From contig JAAYCK010000083.1 of NCBI GenBank assembly GCA_012729835.1, positions 1 to 56,007 of the forward strand: a stretch of DNA of 56,007 bases, read 5' to 3'. This DNA is from Syntrophomonadaceae bacterium. Lineage in GTDB: Bacteria > Bacillota > Syntrophomonadia > Syntrophomonadales > Syntrophomonadaceae. The first letter of the stretch is position 1, and the number at the start of each line of letters is the position of its first letter. A model generated the notes under the pieces. It did no database searches. It was not told the origin of the DNA and worked only from the letters and a program-made list of their open reading frames with translations. The translations under genes were made by a program, and so were the position numbers. This document shows, piece after piece, positions 34,918-43,103 of this stretch.

Positions 34918-35045
34918 GACGGTGACAAAGTACTCGTCATTGCTCACCGGCTTTCCACTATTCAAGAATCAGACAATATCTATATTCTCCATAATGGAAG
35001 AGTAGCGAAATGGGAACTCACGATGATCTTTTACATCTGAAATGA
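34918..35045 (+). pseudogene. Remnant of an ABC exporter ATPase C-terminus, frameshifted
   Basis: From about 34924 the sequence reads D-K-V-L-V-I-A-H-R-L-S-T-I-Q, the H-loop of an exporter-type ABC ATPase, then Y-I-L-H-N-G-R-V-A. At about 35010 the sense shifts by one base and goes on E-M-G-T-H-D-D-L-L-H-L-K-stop. The rest of the gene is gone. It fills most of the gap after pstB. The remaining 195 bp to the next gene show nothing else. Confidence 0.75.
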
Positions 35046-35239
35046 GAATATTTCGATCTTGGGAATTCGCACACTGTAGCCTGTTAAAGTCGCTTTTGAA
35101 CTATAGAAAATTATTACTTGGTTGGAATATAAAAGTATGTAATCTATTGGCTTAGTGCTATATTTTATTTCAAAGTTATATATTATTTGATATACTTTTA
35201 TACCATTTTACATTATGTCGAAGAAAGGAAAAGAGCGTC

Positions 35240-36530
35240 GTGATTAGAAAATATATGTGGTTCTGATCATAATTATGATCGGAGCAAGTCTGACCGGCTG
35301 TTCCAGCCACAATCAGCCTGTTTCGAAGAGTAAAAACAGTATCAGTGGGACGATTCAAATCTCAACCCTGTCATCGAACCAGTTTTTGAAAGAGGCGGTA
35401 AAAAAGTTCGAGAGCCGGCACCCCAATGTAAAGGTGGAAATTAACGCCTATCTTACACCAGAAATGTTAAAACAAAATGATTCGAACAAGATTGTCGACA
35501 ATTACATCAGCACCCTTAATACACAGCTCATGTCGGGCAAGGGTGCGGATATTATTTACGTGAATGCCTTGCCTTATAAAAAATATGCAAAGCGGCACAT
35601 GTTTGCCGATCTTAACCAATTGATGAAAGCCGATCCGGATTATGATGCCGGAAAGTATTATACCAACCTGTTCGACGCAGTTGAGATCAACCATAATCTA
35701 TATACCCTCCCCATCGAATACCTCTACGATCTGCTGGAAAGCAAAAACGCGATAGATCTTGATGACAGGTCCTGGAATTGGCAGGATTTTTTCAAAGCTG
35801 CCCAAACCGGAATGAAGGATCAGGAATGCTATATACTCCCTGTCTCGGATGAGGATTTATTCAATATAATATTCCGGAAAAATTATGGTCATTTCGTAAA
35901 TGAAGAAAAGAGCACCGCGAGTTTTGATTCCAAAGAATTCATTGCTCTGCTCCGGCAGTGTAAAGACCTGGCCGATAAGAACCAGATAGCTGAAAGCTCG
36001 GCGAAATCATCCCCAGCAGAGGGGAAACCGGCTTTGTTCCGATATCATGACGGTGTATCTTCCATATCCGCTTTAGCGGCCAGCCAGGACCATCTGTACC
36101 GATTGCCTTCCGACGACAAAGGAAGGTACTGTTTCGGAGCCACCATGTATGCGATAAATGATGCCTCCCCAAATAAAACCGCCGCCTGGGAATTCTTAAA
36201 ATTCCTGATCTCGGATGACATGCAAACCTCGCCACCCTCGGACTTCCGGTGAACAAGGTTGCTTTAAAAGAGAGGTGCTCAAGGGAAACCCAGCAGCTTT
36301 GCAGTGATGAATCTGTAAACATACCCCGGGACAAGAAAATCGCGCTTATGCAAAAGTATGCCGCCTTCAACGAGTCCATGATCAGCGACTTAAGAATATG
36401 TCCCTATGTAGATCCCCAGATCAAAAAAATCGTTGAGACGGAAGTACATGCTTTCTTTGCCGACAAGACCTCCGCGGAGGACGCAGCACATATCTTACAA
36501 AGGAAAGTAAGCCTCTACCTGAATGAATAA
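35240..36530 (+). pseudogene. Extracellular solute-binding lipoprotein of a sugar-type ABC transporter, two frameshifts
   Basis: Three frames must be joined to read the protein. GTG at 35240 (GAAAGGAAAAGAG upstream) gives I-R-K-Y-M-W and hits TGA after nine codons; a one-base shift near 35257 continues V-L-I-I-I-M-I-G-A-S-L-T-G-C, a lipoprotein signal. The main frame (to 36252) is a type 1 solute-binding protein: F-E-S-R-H-P-N-V-K-V-E, A-D-I-I-Y-V-N, A-A-W-E-F-L-K-F-L-I. Near 36230 a second shift leads into L-G-L-P-V-N-K-V-A-L, the normal continuation, up to 36530. The joined length of about 430 residues is right for the family. Either a decayed gene or two sequencing errors; the adjoining ATPase remnant favours decay. 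Confidence 0.7.
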
Positions 36531-36550
36531 TCTCCGCTCCCTGTTTTCCA

Positions 36551-36625
36551 GATGAAAAGGTATCCAACAATGTTGTCGCGGTAAGGGATATGGACATTAG
36601 TATTGCCCACCCTGATAGATTATAA
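36551..36625 (+). pseudogene. Possible N-terminal remnant of a sugar ABC ATPase
   Basis: A 24-codon stretch reading K-V-S-N-N-V-V-A-V-R-D-M-D-I-S-I-A resembles the start of MsmX/UgpC-type ATPases just before the Walker A motif, then stops. It directly follows the broken sugar-binding gene, as expected of a collapsed operon. Short, so tentative. Confidence 0.35.
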
Positions 36626-36646
36626 TAAGACAAAGGAGGCATTACT

Positions 36647-37309
36647 ATGAATGGAATGAAACCCAATAAATTGTTGCTTATCGTACTTGTCGCGCTTATT
36701 CTTACCGGTATCGCAGTGGGCTATTTCTTTATGGGAGCAAGGAATACCAGCAATAAGGCCGAAACAACGCCGTTGACCGCAGAAGAGCTCGCTTATTTCA
36801 ACAGTGACAAATTCTTCAATGGAGAAGATATGAACCTTCGCAACCAGTTTTTGAGCTCGCTCTACGACGCGCCTGAAAAGATCGACCTTTTGCAGTTGTT
36901 CTACAACGGCAGCGGTCAAGAAGTATATCCCACGGAGGCGGAAAAGGAAGCGATCATGGCGCAGAACGACTGGAAGACAGCGCCGGACTGCGGCTGCGAT
37001 AAAATCAGCCGCGCCGATATGGATGCGGTGTTGACCAAATATATGGGCTTGACTCTTGCCGATACCGATAAAATAGGACTCGATAAGTTCACTTACCTTG
37101 AAAAATACGATGCCTATTACCATTACCATGGTGACACCAATTATCGCAATCAAGTTACCTTTTCTAGCGGTGAACGGAAGGGAAACATCATCCGGCTGTT
37201 CTATACCGATACATTCTTTGGCGATGGAGACAAAGTGCTGACTTTGCGTGAGAATAATGGTGAATACCTCTTTATCTCCAACCAACGCAAGGCAGATGTA
37301 AGATCCTAA
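36647..37309 (+). CDS. Hypothetical membrane-anchored protein
   Basis: 220 residues with AAAGGAGG before the ATG, so expression looks real. One membrane helix (about 8-29), then an extracytoplasmic domain rich in acidic and aromatic residues, including L-T-A-E-E-L-A-Y-F-N and Y-L-E-K-Y-D-A-Y-Y-H-Y-H-G-D-T. The pattern L-T-x-E-E-L-x-Y-F-N is seen in small anchored proteins of Clostridia of unknown function. No enzyme motif recognised. It ends one base before a large perfect hairpin. Confidence 0.6.
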   Translation: MNGMKPNKLLLIVLVALILTGIAVGYFFMGARNTSNKAETTPLTAEELAYFNSDKFFNGEDMNLRNQFLSSLYDAPEKIDLLQLFYNGSGQEVYPTEAEKEAIMAQNDWKTAPDCGCDKISRADMDAVLTKYMGLTLADTDKIGLDKFTYLEKYDAYYHYHGDTNYRNQVTFSSGERKGNIIRLFYTDTFFGDGDKVLTLRENNGEYLFISNQRKADVRS

Positions 37310-37379
37310 GGGTTGACGCGGGGACGGGGTTATTGACACCCCCAAGGGGGTGTCAATAACCCCGTCCCCGCGTCAACCC
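37310..37379. repeat. Perfect 34-bp inverted repeat, REP-like hairpin
   Basis: Arms 37310-37343 and 37346-37379 are exact reverse complements separated by AA; they begin GGGTTGACGCGGGGACGG and centre on ACACCCCC/GGGGGTGT. A part of the right end (CGTCAACCC) is repeated at 37381-37389. No U-run. It resembles the long palindromes tied to REP-associated Y1 transposases. Confidence 0.85.
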
Positions 37380-37462
37380 GCGTCAACCCTCTCCCCAGTA
37401 TGCAGCGCGAGGCCGTGGATCGATTGAATGATTTTATGGGGCAGTAGGAGAGGAGAATCGTA

Positions 37463-37597
37463 ATGAGCTGGACAACAATGTACGGAGCTGGTAAGACGGC
37501 TGTGATTAAAGATAATCTAAATGGCCCTGCTTCTTTGGCTATTCCTAAATTCCTCAATGAGTTCCACAAACAATTCGTAAAACAATATGTTCGGTAG
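37463..37597 (+). CDS. Possible 44-residue small protein
   Basis: ATG preceded by AGGAGAGGAG, with 44 codons to a TAG (starts M-S-W-T-T-M-Y-G-A-G-K, ends F-V-K-Q-Y-V-R). No family recognised. It lies between the large hairpin and the PD-(D/E)XK gene. It may instead be the tail of a deleted gene. Confidence 0.35.
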   Translation: MSWTTMYGAGKTAVIKDNLNGPASLAIPKFLNEFHKQFVKQYVR

Positions 37598-37629
37598 TGT
37601 ATTTATTAGATAATAGGGAGCTGACTTGA

Positions 37630-38286
37630 TTGGATATTTTAGGCATACGAAATCGTACAGAAAATTGGAAAACAGCACAGACCTTTCTCAAATTAATGTA
37701 TGAGGGAAAGCTTAACAGCTTCCTTGGTCTACTTGTCAAGGATATCATAAGCGAAGATGAGATCAAAATGGAACTCTTCTGGAAAGGCGTACGGGATTAT
37801 CGTTATCAAGAAGGAATTTCACTTGATTTTAAAGAGAGATTTACAGAGGCCTATATTGAGCATTTTGGCGACTTAAAATCAAGATTAAGAGATAAAACTG
37901 TAAAGAGGGTTTATGGTTTAACTGATAAAAATTATGATACTACCTATATAAATGATTCGAATTTTCTAACCAATATTCAGAACCAAGAAATCGACATAGT
38001 ATTAGAAACTGATCACCACTTTTTTATAGGTGAAGCAAAATATGAGGTAAACAATTTTAATTATAATTCACAGTGCTTTTTGTCTCACCAGCTCCTTCGT
38101 CAATATATTACGACGAAAATATTATTACATGATAAGAAGATTAATAAAGAAATCATTCAATTTGTTGTTTGTGATGGCAGCATAGTTGAAAATATGAAGA
38201 ATAATTATCAAGTCCGCTTTCTGAAAAAATATTATGATTTTGACACGGAAAGAATAGTGTCTTGGGACGCTATCGCTAAACTATAA
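37630..38286 (+). CDS. PD-(D/E)XK nuclease-fold protein
   Basis: 218 residues from a TTG start with AGGGAG upstream. The core reads Q-E-I-D122-I-V-L-E, a short hairpin, then F-I-G-E135-A-K137-Y-E, the D...E-x-K catalytic signature of the restriction-endonuclease fold. About 110 residues precede it, rich in charged helices. AT-rich compared with the flanking arginine region, hinting at recent arrival. Target unknown; could be a solitary restriction or defence nuclease. It lies 145 bp from a tRNA-Thr gene. Confidence 0.65.
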   Translation: MDILGIRNRTENWKTAQTFLKLMYEGKLNSFLGLLVKDIISEDEIKMELFWKGVRDYRYQEGISLDFKERFTEAYIEHFGDLKSRLRDKTVKRVYGLTDKNYDTTYINDSNFLTNIQNQEIDIVLETDHHFFIGEAKYEVNNFNYNSQCFLSHQLLRQYITTKILLHDKKINKEIIQFVVCDGSIVENMKNNYQVRFLKKYYDFDTERIVSWDAIAKL

Positions 38287-38387
38287 GAAGATCATTCCCA
38301 TTCAAAATACTAGTATCGTTTTAGGCGACGACTGAAAATTTATGGCGACGTTTTGGCGACGTGAGGGCAAAAATAGAAAATCTGCAG

Positions 38388-38420
38388 AAAACACAAAACC
38401 GCGCAAACCTGCGCGGTTAC
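38388..38420 (-). terminator. Terminator of the tRNA-Thr gene
   Basis: On the - strand AACCGCGCAGG and TTTGCGCGGTTTTGTGTTTT: a GC-rich stem (CCGCGCA/TGCGCGG) followed by a T-rich tract, 12 bp after the tRNA. Confidence 0.7.
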
Positions 38421-38431
38421 TTGTTTTCAAC

Positions 38432-38506
38432 TGGAGCCGAAGGCCGGATTTGAACCGGCGACCTGCTGATTACGAATCAGCTGCTCTACCACTGAGCCAC
38501 TCCGGC
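38432..38506 (-). tRNA. tRNA-Thr (anticodon CGT)
   Basis: 75 nt, read on the - strand: acceptor arm GCCGGAG pairs with CTTCGGC, D-arm GGCTCAGTGGTAGAGC, anticodon stem GCTGA/TCAGC with loop TTCGTAA (anticodon CGT, reads ACG), T-arm GGTTCAAATCC, and encoded CCA end. All arms pair. A hairpin terminator follows. Confidence 0.95.
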
Positions 38507-38597
38507 TTATTAAATTGACTCCTTGATGATAGCATCGATAACGGCTTAGCGTCAAGGCAGCCATAGTCTGGCGGGGGGTTAGGAGAGGGTTAAACTA

Positions 38598-38626
38598 GGG
38601 CGGATATAGAATCCGCCCCTACAGTT
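38598..38626. repeat. Partial copy of the GGGGCGGATTC element
   Basis: AGGGCGGATATAGAATCCG then CCCCTACAG: right end of the element seen at 52010-52083. Confidence 0.6.
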
Positions 38627-38653
38627 GTTTTTATATAAATGCCTGGTTGTTGA

Positions 38654-38932
38654 TTACTTATTCATCTTCTTTACCGTCTTGGCGAAGGACTGGATGAGGT
38701 CCATAACGACATCGGCCGGGAGTTCAAGTTTATTGGCCTCGTCGATCACCTTTCCCCATTCAGCGTCCTGGGAAAAACCAGCTGCTGCATCGTAATAATT
38801 GGGGTTAGCGGCGGCCAGTCCGCGACAGGCCGGGCATATATTCTGACCATAGGCCTTCTTGCCGACTATCTGTATCATCTTGTGCATGGTCTCATCCGGA
38901 AACTTCTTGCTGCACATGCTGCATTTTTCCAC
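38654..38932 (-). CDS. Small Cys4 zinc-ribbon-like protein
   Basis: 92 residues, GTG start with AGGGGG 8 nt upstream. It opens E-K-C-S-M-C-S-K-K-F and has I-C-P-A-C-R about 26 residues on, a C-x2-C plus C-x2-C pair. This is the same general plan as the small Cys4 protein and the TetR tail at 2.7-3.3 kb, although outside the cysteines the sequence differs. The C-terminal half is helical (V-V-M-D-L-I-Q-S-F-A-K-T-V). Function unknown. Confidence 0.6.
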   Translation of the reverse strand: MEKCSMCSKKFPDETMHKMIQIVGKKAYGQNICPACRGLAAANPNYYDAAAGFSQDAEWGKVIDEANKLELPADVVMDLIQSFAKTVKKMNK

Positions 38933-39008
38933 TTATATCCCCCTAAACGTCCAGTCGCCTGCTTCGGGACTGACATATCCTATCATATATATTCCTGGTT
39001 CCCTTATT

Positions 39009-39293
39009 CTATTCCAGGTAAGAGCGGATGACCTCGAGTTCCATCTCCGCCAGTTCCGTGATGCGCTCTACCGCCTGGCTGATGGTCTGCTCGTCTTCGT
39101 CGGCCAGTTCCTCGGAGATCAGATCGCCGAAGGGTATCAGTTCCAGCCGGGAGAGAGCCTCTGCCATCTCTATCTTGGCAAAAAAGGCGTTGAGGACGGT
39201 CATAGTATTGAAAAAGTAGGCATCGACAAACTCCATCACTTCATCTTCGTCGGGTCTGCCGTCCACCAGTTTAAAACGGCTCAAACGGTACAT
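39009..39293 (-). CDS. Hypothetical acidic helical protein coupled to argH
   Basis: 94 residues from the ATG at 39293, which shares an A with the argH TAA stop (TAATG) and has AAGGGGGAG upstream; an in-frame GTG at 39314 would overlap argH more. Strongly acidic, predicted all-helical (E-D-E-V-M-E-F-V-D-A-Y-F-F-N). No family recognised. The stop-start overlap means it is translated with argH, so a regulatory or structural link to argininosuccinate lyase is possible but unproven. Confidence 0.6.
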   Translation of the reverse strand: MYRLSRFKLVDGRPDEDEVMEFVDAYFFNTMTVLNAFFAKIEMAEALSRLELIPFGDLISEELADEDEQTISQAVERITELAEMELEVIRSYLE

Positions 39294-40672
39294 TACTTGC
39301 TCCCCCTTAACCACTCTTCGGCTTCAGCCAGGGCCTGTTTCACTGCTGAAGGAGCAGGGGCCCCGGGGACTTGCCGCCGGGCCACACAGGCTGCAACGTC
39401 GATGAAATCATAGATATCGGCTTCGATCTGCGGCGAGAACTCTTTATAGGCATTAAGGCTGAGATCCTCCAAACGGCAGCCCTCTCTTATACAATGCAGA
39501 ACCGCCCGGCCTACCACGGCATGGGCATCGCGGAAGGGCAGTCCCTTGCCGGCCAGGTAATCGGCCAGATCGGTGGCATTGGTAAAGCCGCCTTTGGCTG
39601 CTTCGGCCATCTTATCGGTTTTGAAATTGGCGGTCTCCAGCATGGGCGCCAGGACCAGGAGGCACTTCTTCACGGTATCCACCACGTCAAACAGGGCTTC
39701 CTTGTCCTCCTGCATATCCTTATTATAGGCCAGGGGCAGGGATTTCATCACAGTCAGTAAGGCCAGGAGGTCGCCATAGACCCGTCCGGTCTTGCCGCGA
39801 ATCAGTTCGGCCAGGTCAGGATTCTTCTTCTGGGGCATGATGGAGGAACCTGTGGTAAAGGCATCGGACAGCTCCACAAAGGAGAACTCTTCGGTGGACC
39901 ATAATATCAGCTCCTCGGCGAAACGGGAGAGATGCATCATCATAATACTGGCAAAGCTCATGAACTCGATGGCATAGTCACGGTCACTAACACCGTCCAG
40001 GCTGTTGCGGGTGAGACTGGCAAACCCCAGTTCCTCTTTCACCGCATCGCGGTCGAGATCGAAGCCGGTCCCGGCCAATGCCCCAGAGCCCAATGGCATA
40101 TAGTCCATGCGCTTCGCGCAGTCTTCCAGACGTCCCAGATCCCGGCGCAGCATCTCGAACCAGGCCAACAGGTGGTGAGCCAGGGTAATGGGCTGGGCCT
40201 TCTGCAAATGGGTGTAGCCGGGCATGATAGTTTCGATGTTCTTGGTTGCCAGATTGAGCAAGACCTCTTCCACGGTGAGGAGCAGGGTCCGGATCTCACT
40301 TATCTCATCCCTCAGGTACAGGCGCAGGTCCAGGGCTACCTGGTCATTGCGGCTGCGCCCGGTATGGAGCTTCTTCCCCACCTCGCCGATTTTGGCGGTG
40401 AGGAAGGTCTCAATATTCATATGGACGTCTTCCGCTTCCACGGTGAACTCCAGCTTGCCTTCCTCCAGTTCAGCCAGGATCTCCTGCAGGCCACGTATGA
40501 TAAGCTCAGCTTCCTCGGAACTGATGATGCCCTGCCCCCCCAGCATGCGGGCATGGGCAATACTGCCGGTGATATCCTGCCGGTACATGCGCTGATCAAA
40601 GCTAATAGAGGCATTAAAATCTTCGGTTAGTTTGTCGCTGGCGCTGGCGAAACGACCGCCCCATAGTTTCAT
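39293..40672 (-). CDS. argH: Argininosuccinate lyase
   Basis: 459 residues, full length. Starts K-L-W-G-G-R-F, has [21 protein letters not shown] and the fumarase/aspartase signature [12 protein letters not shown], whose Ser is the catalytic base. It splits argininosuccinate into arginine and fumarate, the last step of arginine synthesis. It is separated from the rest of the arginine operon by nrdG, an NlpC hydrolase, murJ and nrdD. GAGGTGAATTCTG before the ATG. Confidence 0.97.
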   Translation of the reverse strand: MKLWGGRFASASDKLTEDFNASISFDQRMYRQDITGSIAHARMLGGQGIISSEEAELIIRGLQEILAELEEGKLEFTVEAEDVHMNIETFLTAKIGEVGKKLHTGRSRNDQVALDLRLYLRDEISEIRTLLLTVEEVLLNLATKNIETIMPGYTHLQKAQPITLAHHLLAWFEMLRRDLGRLEDCAKRMDYMPLGSGALAGTGFDLDRDAVKEELGFASLTRNSLDGVSDRDYAIEFMSFASIMMMHLSRFAEELILWSTEEFSFVELSDAFTTGSSIMPQKKNPDLAELIRGKTGRVYGDLLALLTVMKSLPLAYNKDMQEDKEALFDVVDTVKKCLLVLAPMLETANFKTDKMAEAAKGGFTNATDLADYLAGKGLPFRDAHAVVGRAVLHCIREGCRLEDLSLNAYKEFSPQIEADIYDFIDVAACVARRQVPGAPAPSAVKQALAEAEEWLRGSK

Positions 40673-40752
40673 CAGAATTCACCTCATGGTTTGTAGACTA
40701 AGAAATATTATATCCGTTTTACGTCGAGAATGCATGAAATTTAGTTAGATAA

Positions 40753-41469
40753 TCAAATGTTTACTACCCGCACTCGCTGCACCAGTGTGGCCACCAATTC
40801 AGCTAGTTCATTCATCTCATTCTTGCTGTAAGGGATCTCCTCGCCGTAACCGGCGTGAAGGGTGGAAGACGGGTTGAACTGCTGCAGGGAGAAGAGACGG
40901 GCCCCTTTTATATACTTACCTATTTCCACTACATCGAGCGCGCTGTGCAGGCAGGGTACCAGAGTAGTACGAAACTCCACATCGATCGTCGTGGCCATGA
41001 GCAGGTGAACAGAAGAACGGATAGAAAAGAACTCCTCCATGGTCAGCTTGCCGCAGGCCTGCTGATAGGCCTTGTAGTCCAGCGGGGCCTTGATGTCCAT
41101 GGCCACATAGTCCAGCTGGTTGGCGTTAAGCAGTCCTTCCAACATGGCCGGATTGCTGCCGTTGGTGTCCAGCTTCACCTTGTAGCCCATATTTTTAACC
41201 TCATGGATAAAATCAGGCAGTTCCTGATGCAGGGTAGGCTCTCCCCCACTTACTACTAGAGCGTCGAGAAATGTGCGGCGTTCGTTGAGAAAAGCCATGA
41301 TATCCTCCACCGGCACCGAAGGTCCCGGGTCGATACTGCCAGGACGAACCAACAGGTGTCCGTTCTGGCAGAAGGGACAGCGCAGGTTGCAGCCACGGGT
41401 AAACACCACCGCCGCGATCTCTCCCGGGTAATCGACCAGGCTCTGCTTGATCAGTCCGCCAAAAATCAA
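40753..41469 (-). CDS. nrdG: Anaerobic ribonucleotide reductase activating protein NrdG
   Basis: 238 residues, TTG start with GGAG 8 nt upstream. R-G-C27-N-L-R-C31-P-F-C34 is the radical-SAM C-x3-C-x2-C cluster motif; V-S-G-G-E-P-T is the SAM-binding loop. The opening G-G-L-I-K-Q-S-L-V-D-Y-P-G is the longer NrdG type of Clostridia. It generates the glycyl radical on NrdD. nrdD lies 3.5 kb upstream on the same strand, with murJ and an NlpC gene between; they are not in one transcript. A role as activator of another glycyl-radical enzyme is less likely, as NrdD is the only one in view. Confidence 0.85.
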   Translation of the reverse strand: MIFGGLIKQSLVDYPGEIAAVVFTRGCNLRCPFCQNGHLLVRPGSIDPGPSVPVEDIMAFLNERRTFLDALVVSGGEPTLHQELPDFIHEVKNMGYKVKLDTNGSNPAMLEGLLNANQLDYVAMDIKAPLDYKAYQQACGKLTMEEFFSIRSSVHLLMATTIDVEFRTTLVPCLHSALDVVEIGKYIKGARLFSLQQFNPSSTLHAGYGEEIPYSKNEMNELAELVATLVQRVRVVNI

Positions 41470-41651
41470 TCTCTTAGCTCCATTCCATCTTAGCGTTCAG
41501 GTGATTTCCTGTGTTGATTATAGCATGATCTGGCGGGAGATATAAGCATTACTAAGATGGATTTTTCGAAGCAGAAGGATTTTGTCTTTTTACTAATTTT
41601 CTGCTTATTATTACGCGGCGGTGCATAATCTCAATGGGAAGATTTCCGCGT

Positions 41652-41735
41652 CCCTGGCACTCAGTAATCAGTTTCAATTTTATAGAGCAATGCTTAGCAA
41701 GTAACGGTTTTGATTTAGATTCCCTGAGTGCCGGG
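41652..41735. repeat. MITE-like element with CGGCACTCAG ends, copy 2
   Basis: Bounded by CCCTGGCACTCAG and CTGAGTGCCGGG; inverted relative to the copy at 13008-13088 and sharing its interior AGCAATGCTTA and CAGTTTCAATT blocks. Confidence 0.65.
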
Positions 41736-41798
41736 TTCTCGCAATGACAAGCACGCGATATTTTGCAGTAATGCCAGGTAGGGCGGCAATCCTTTTAT

Positions 41799-41831
41799 GT
41801 CATTGCGAGCGCAGCGCGGCAATCTTGCCCC
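41799..41831. repeat. REP-like palindrome
   Basis: GTCATTGCGAGCGCAGCG followed by CGGCAATCTTGCCCC, same family as 10312-10344. Confidence 0.7.
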
Positions 41832-41881
41832 GTTTCCAACACCGCCCCTACCAGTAGATATCCCGTTCGCCAATATTAATT

Positions 41882-42628
41882 CTAGAATCCGTTGGTCAGA
41901 TTCCGGGGCATTATTACCCGGGTGAACTTGGTCATGCGATAGCGGGACGGTATCACCGGCCCTTTGTCCTTTATAGTCCTGCCGGTCTGGTAAGCGCTGT
42001 CCGGCAGCACCCGGCGTACACTGTTGAAATGGTCACCGTACCAGCCGGACATGCTTGACAGGATGCCGATGGCGGTGGGATTCCCCTTCAGCGTACCTAT
42101 AATGCGGTGCTTGCCGTTGATTTTGCCTATGTATATGGCCACATGCCCGATATGCCGCTTGCCGGTATTGGCCGTGGTCCAGAAGGTAAATATGTCGCCG
42201 GGTCTGAGCTTATCGGCGCCGTACAGTACTCCGTTGCGGCAGCTAACTCCAGTTACCGCCCTCCCCACGGTGTTATAATTGCGGGAAGCACTGGTAATTG
42301 AATAGCCGAAGTCCTTGTAAACCATGGATACGAATTGGGAGCAATCGCAGTAACCGCTGGTAGCATACTTGCTGTGCCCGTAAACGATGAATCCGTACTC
42401 CATGTACCAGATGGCTCGTCCTACTATGCTGTTGGCGAGAGTCTTCTTATAGCTGCTGCGGAAGGCATCAACGATGGGTTTTTCGTCTCGACGGTAATTT
42501 GCTAGCGACGTGCTGCTGGCACTCAAGGCCTGGGCCTGGGGCGGAACGGCTATAATAACGGCGCCCATCAAGCAAATCGTCAATAGTGCAGATAATAATC
42601 TTTTTCCTAAAGTAATACGTTGTTTCAT
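41882..42628 (-). CDS. Secreted NlpC/P60 cell-wall hydrolase
   Basis: 248 residues with a clear signal peptide (K-Q-R-I-T-L-G-K-R, hydrophobic 11-28, A-Q-A at 32-34). The catalytic domain shows D-C96-S-Q-F-V-S-M-V-Y-K-D-F-G-Y, the NlpC/P60 nucleophile, preceded by a second Cys at 94, and later L-R-P-G-D-I-F-T-F and H-I-G-H-V-A-I-Y-I-G with the catalytic His. It lacks SH3b or LysM wall-binding domains; the family cuts D-glutamyl-diaminopimelate bonds in peptidoglycan. GGAGGTAAGAC before the ATG. A 475-bp untranslated region precedes it. Confidence 0.88.
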   Translation of the reverse strand: MKQRITLGKRLLSALLTICLMGAVIIAVPPQAQALSASSTSLANYRRDEKPIVDAFRSSYKKTLANSIVGRAIWYMEYGFIVYGHSKYATSGYCDCSQFVSMVYKDFGYSITSASRNYNTVGRAVTGVSCRNGVLYGADKLRPGDIFTFWTTANTGKRHIGHVAIYIGKINGKHRIIGTLKGNPTAIGILSSMSGWYGDHFNSVRRVLPDSAYQTGRTIKDKGPVIPSRYRMTKFTRVIMPRNLTNGF

Positions 42629-43103
42629 GTCTTACCTCCAAATGGTCCGCTTACACTGCGCTGGTCTTAATGGCGAATTTCACCTCCCATAAAGGGCAGA
42701 TTCGGCAGGGATAATTAACTTCCTCTTGGTAAATATGGGCATAAGGCATGATTTTGGAGAAGTTGACCGCTTCTATTCGCCGATTTTAGGGATGTATAGG
42801 ATTTGTTCCATATTGGCTTCAGTAAGTTATGGTTACGGAGGTAGGACCTCCCTGCTGGAAGCTAGCCAGAGAATGACCTTGTAAAGCTGGATAGCTTGGA
42901 TGGAATGGGCCGGGATTGGATGCAAATGGGAAAGATGGCTGCCTGGGGGCCTAAATGGGATTTGACGTTTGCGGCTGAAAGCAGGTGCATTTATGCGGGC
43001 TTAATGGAACAAGATTGCCGCGCTTACGCTATCCTAGCGCCCGCGATACTAGGCCATCCGTGGGCCGTCGGAATCCGCCCCTGCGTGAAATCCGGGTGCT
43101 GTA
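42629..43103. other. 475-bp interval upstream of the NlpC gene
   Basis: Likely leader and promoter of the NlpC gene in its proximal part; a GGAGGT/ACCTCC hairpin lies around 42838-42852. The distal part (43010-43085) holds REP-like sequence and a piece of the GGGGCGGATTC element. No protein gene supported. Confidence 0.45.
43053..43085. repeat. Partial GGGGCGGATTC element
   Basis: Reverse complement matches the left 30 bp of the copy at 1726-1804 (AGGGGCGGATTCCGACGGCC) with one or two differences. Confidence 0.6.

Larger units (their letters stand above)
41470..41881. other. 412-bp repeat-rich interval
   Basis: No gene supported. It contains the second CGGCACTCAG element (41652-41735) and a REP-like palindrome (41799-41831). 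Confidence 0.6.

Noticed and set aside
37310-37379. Simple rho-independent terminator
   Set aside because: The stem is far longer than needed and no U-run follows on either strand.
42629-42760. c-di-AMP (ydaO-type) riboswitch before the NlpC gene
   Set aside because: A TGCCGAATC...AGGTGAA stretch recalls the first arm, but the required later conserved parts are missing in the 80 nt before the ATG.
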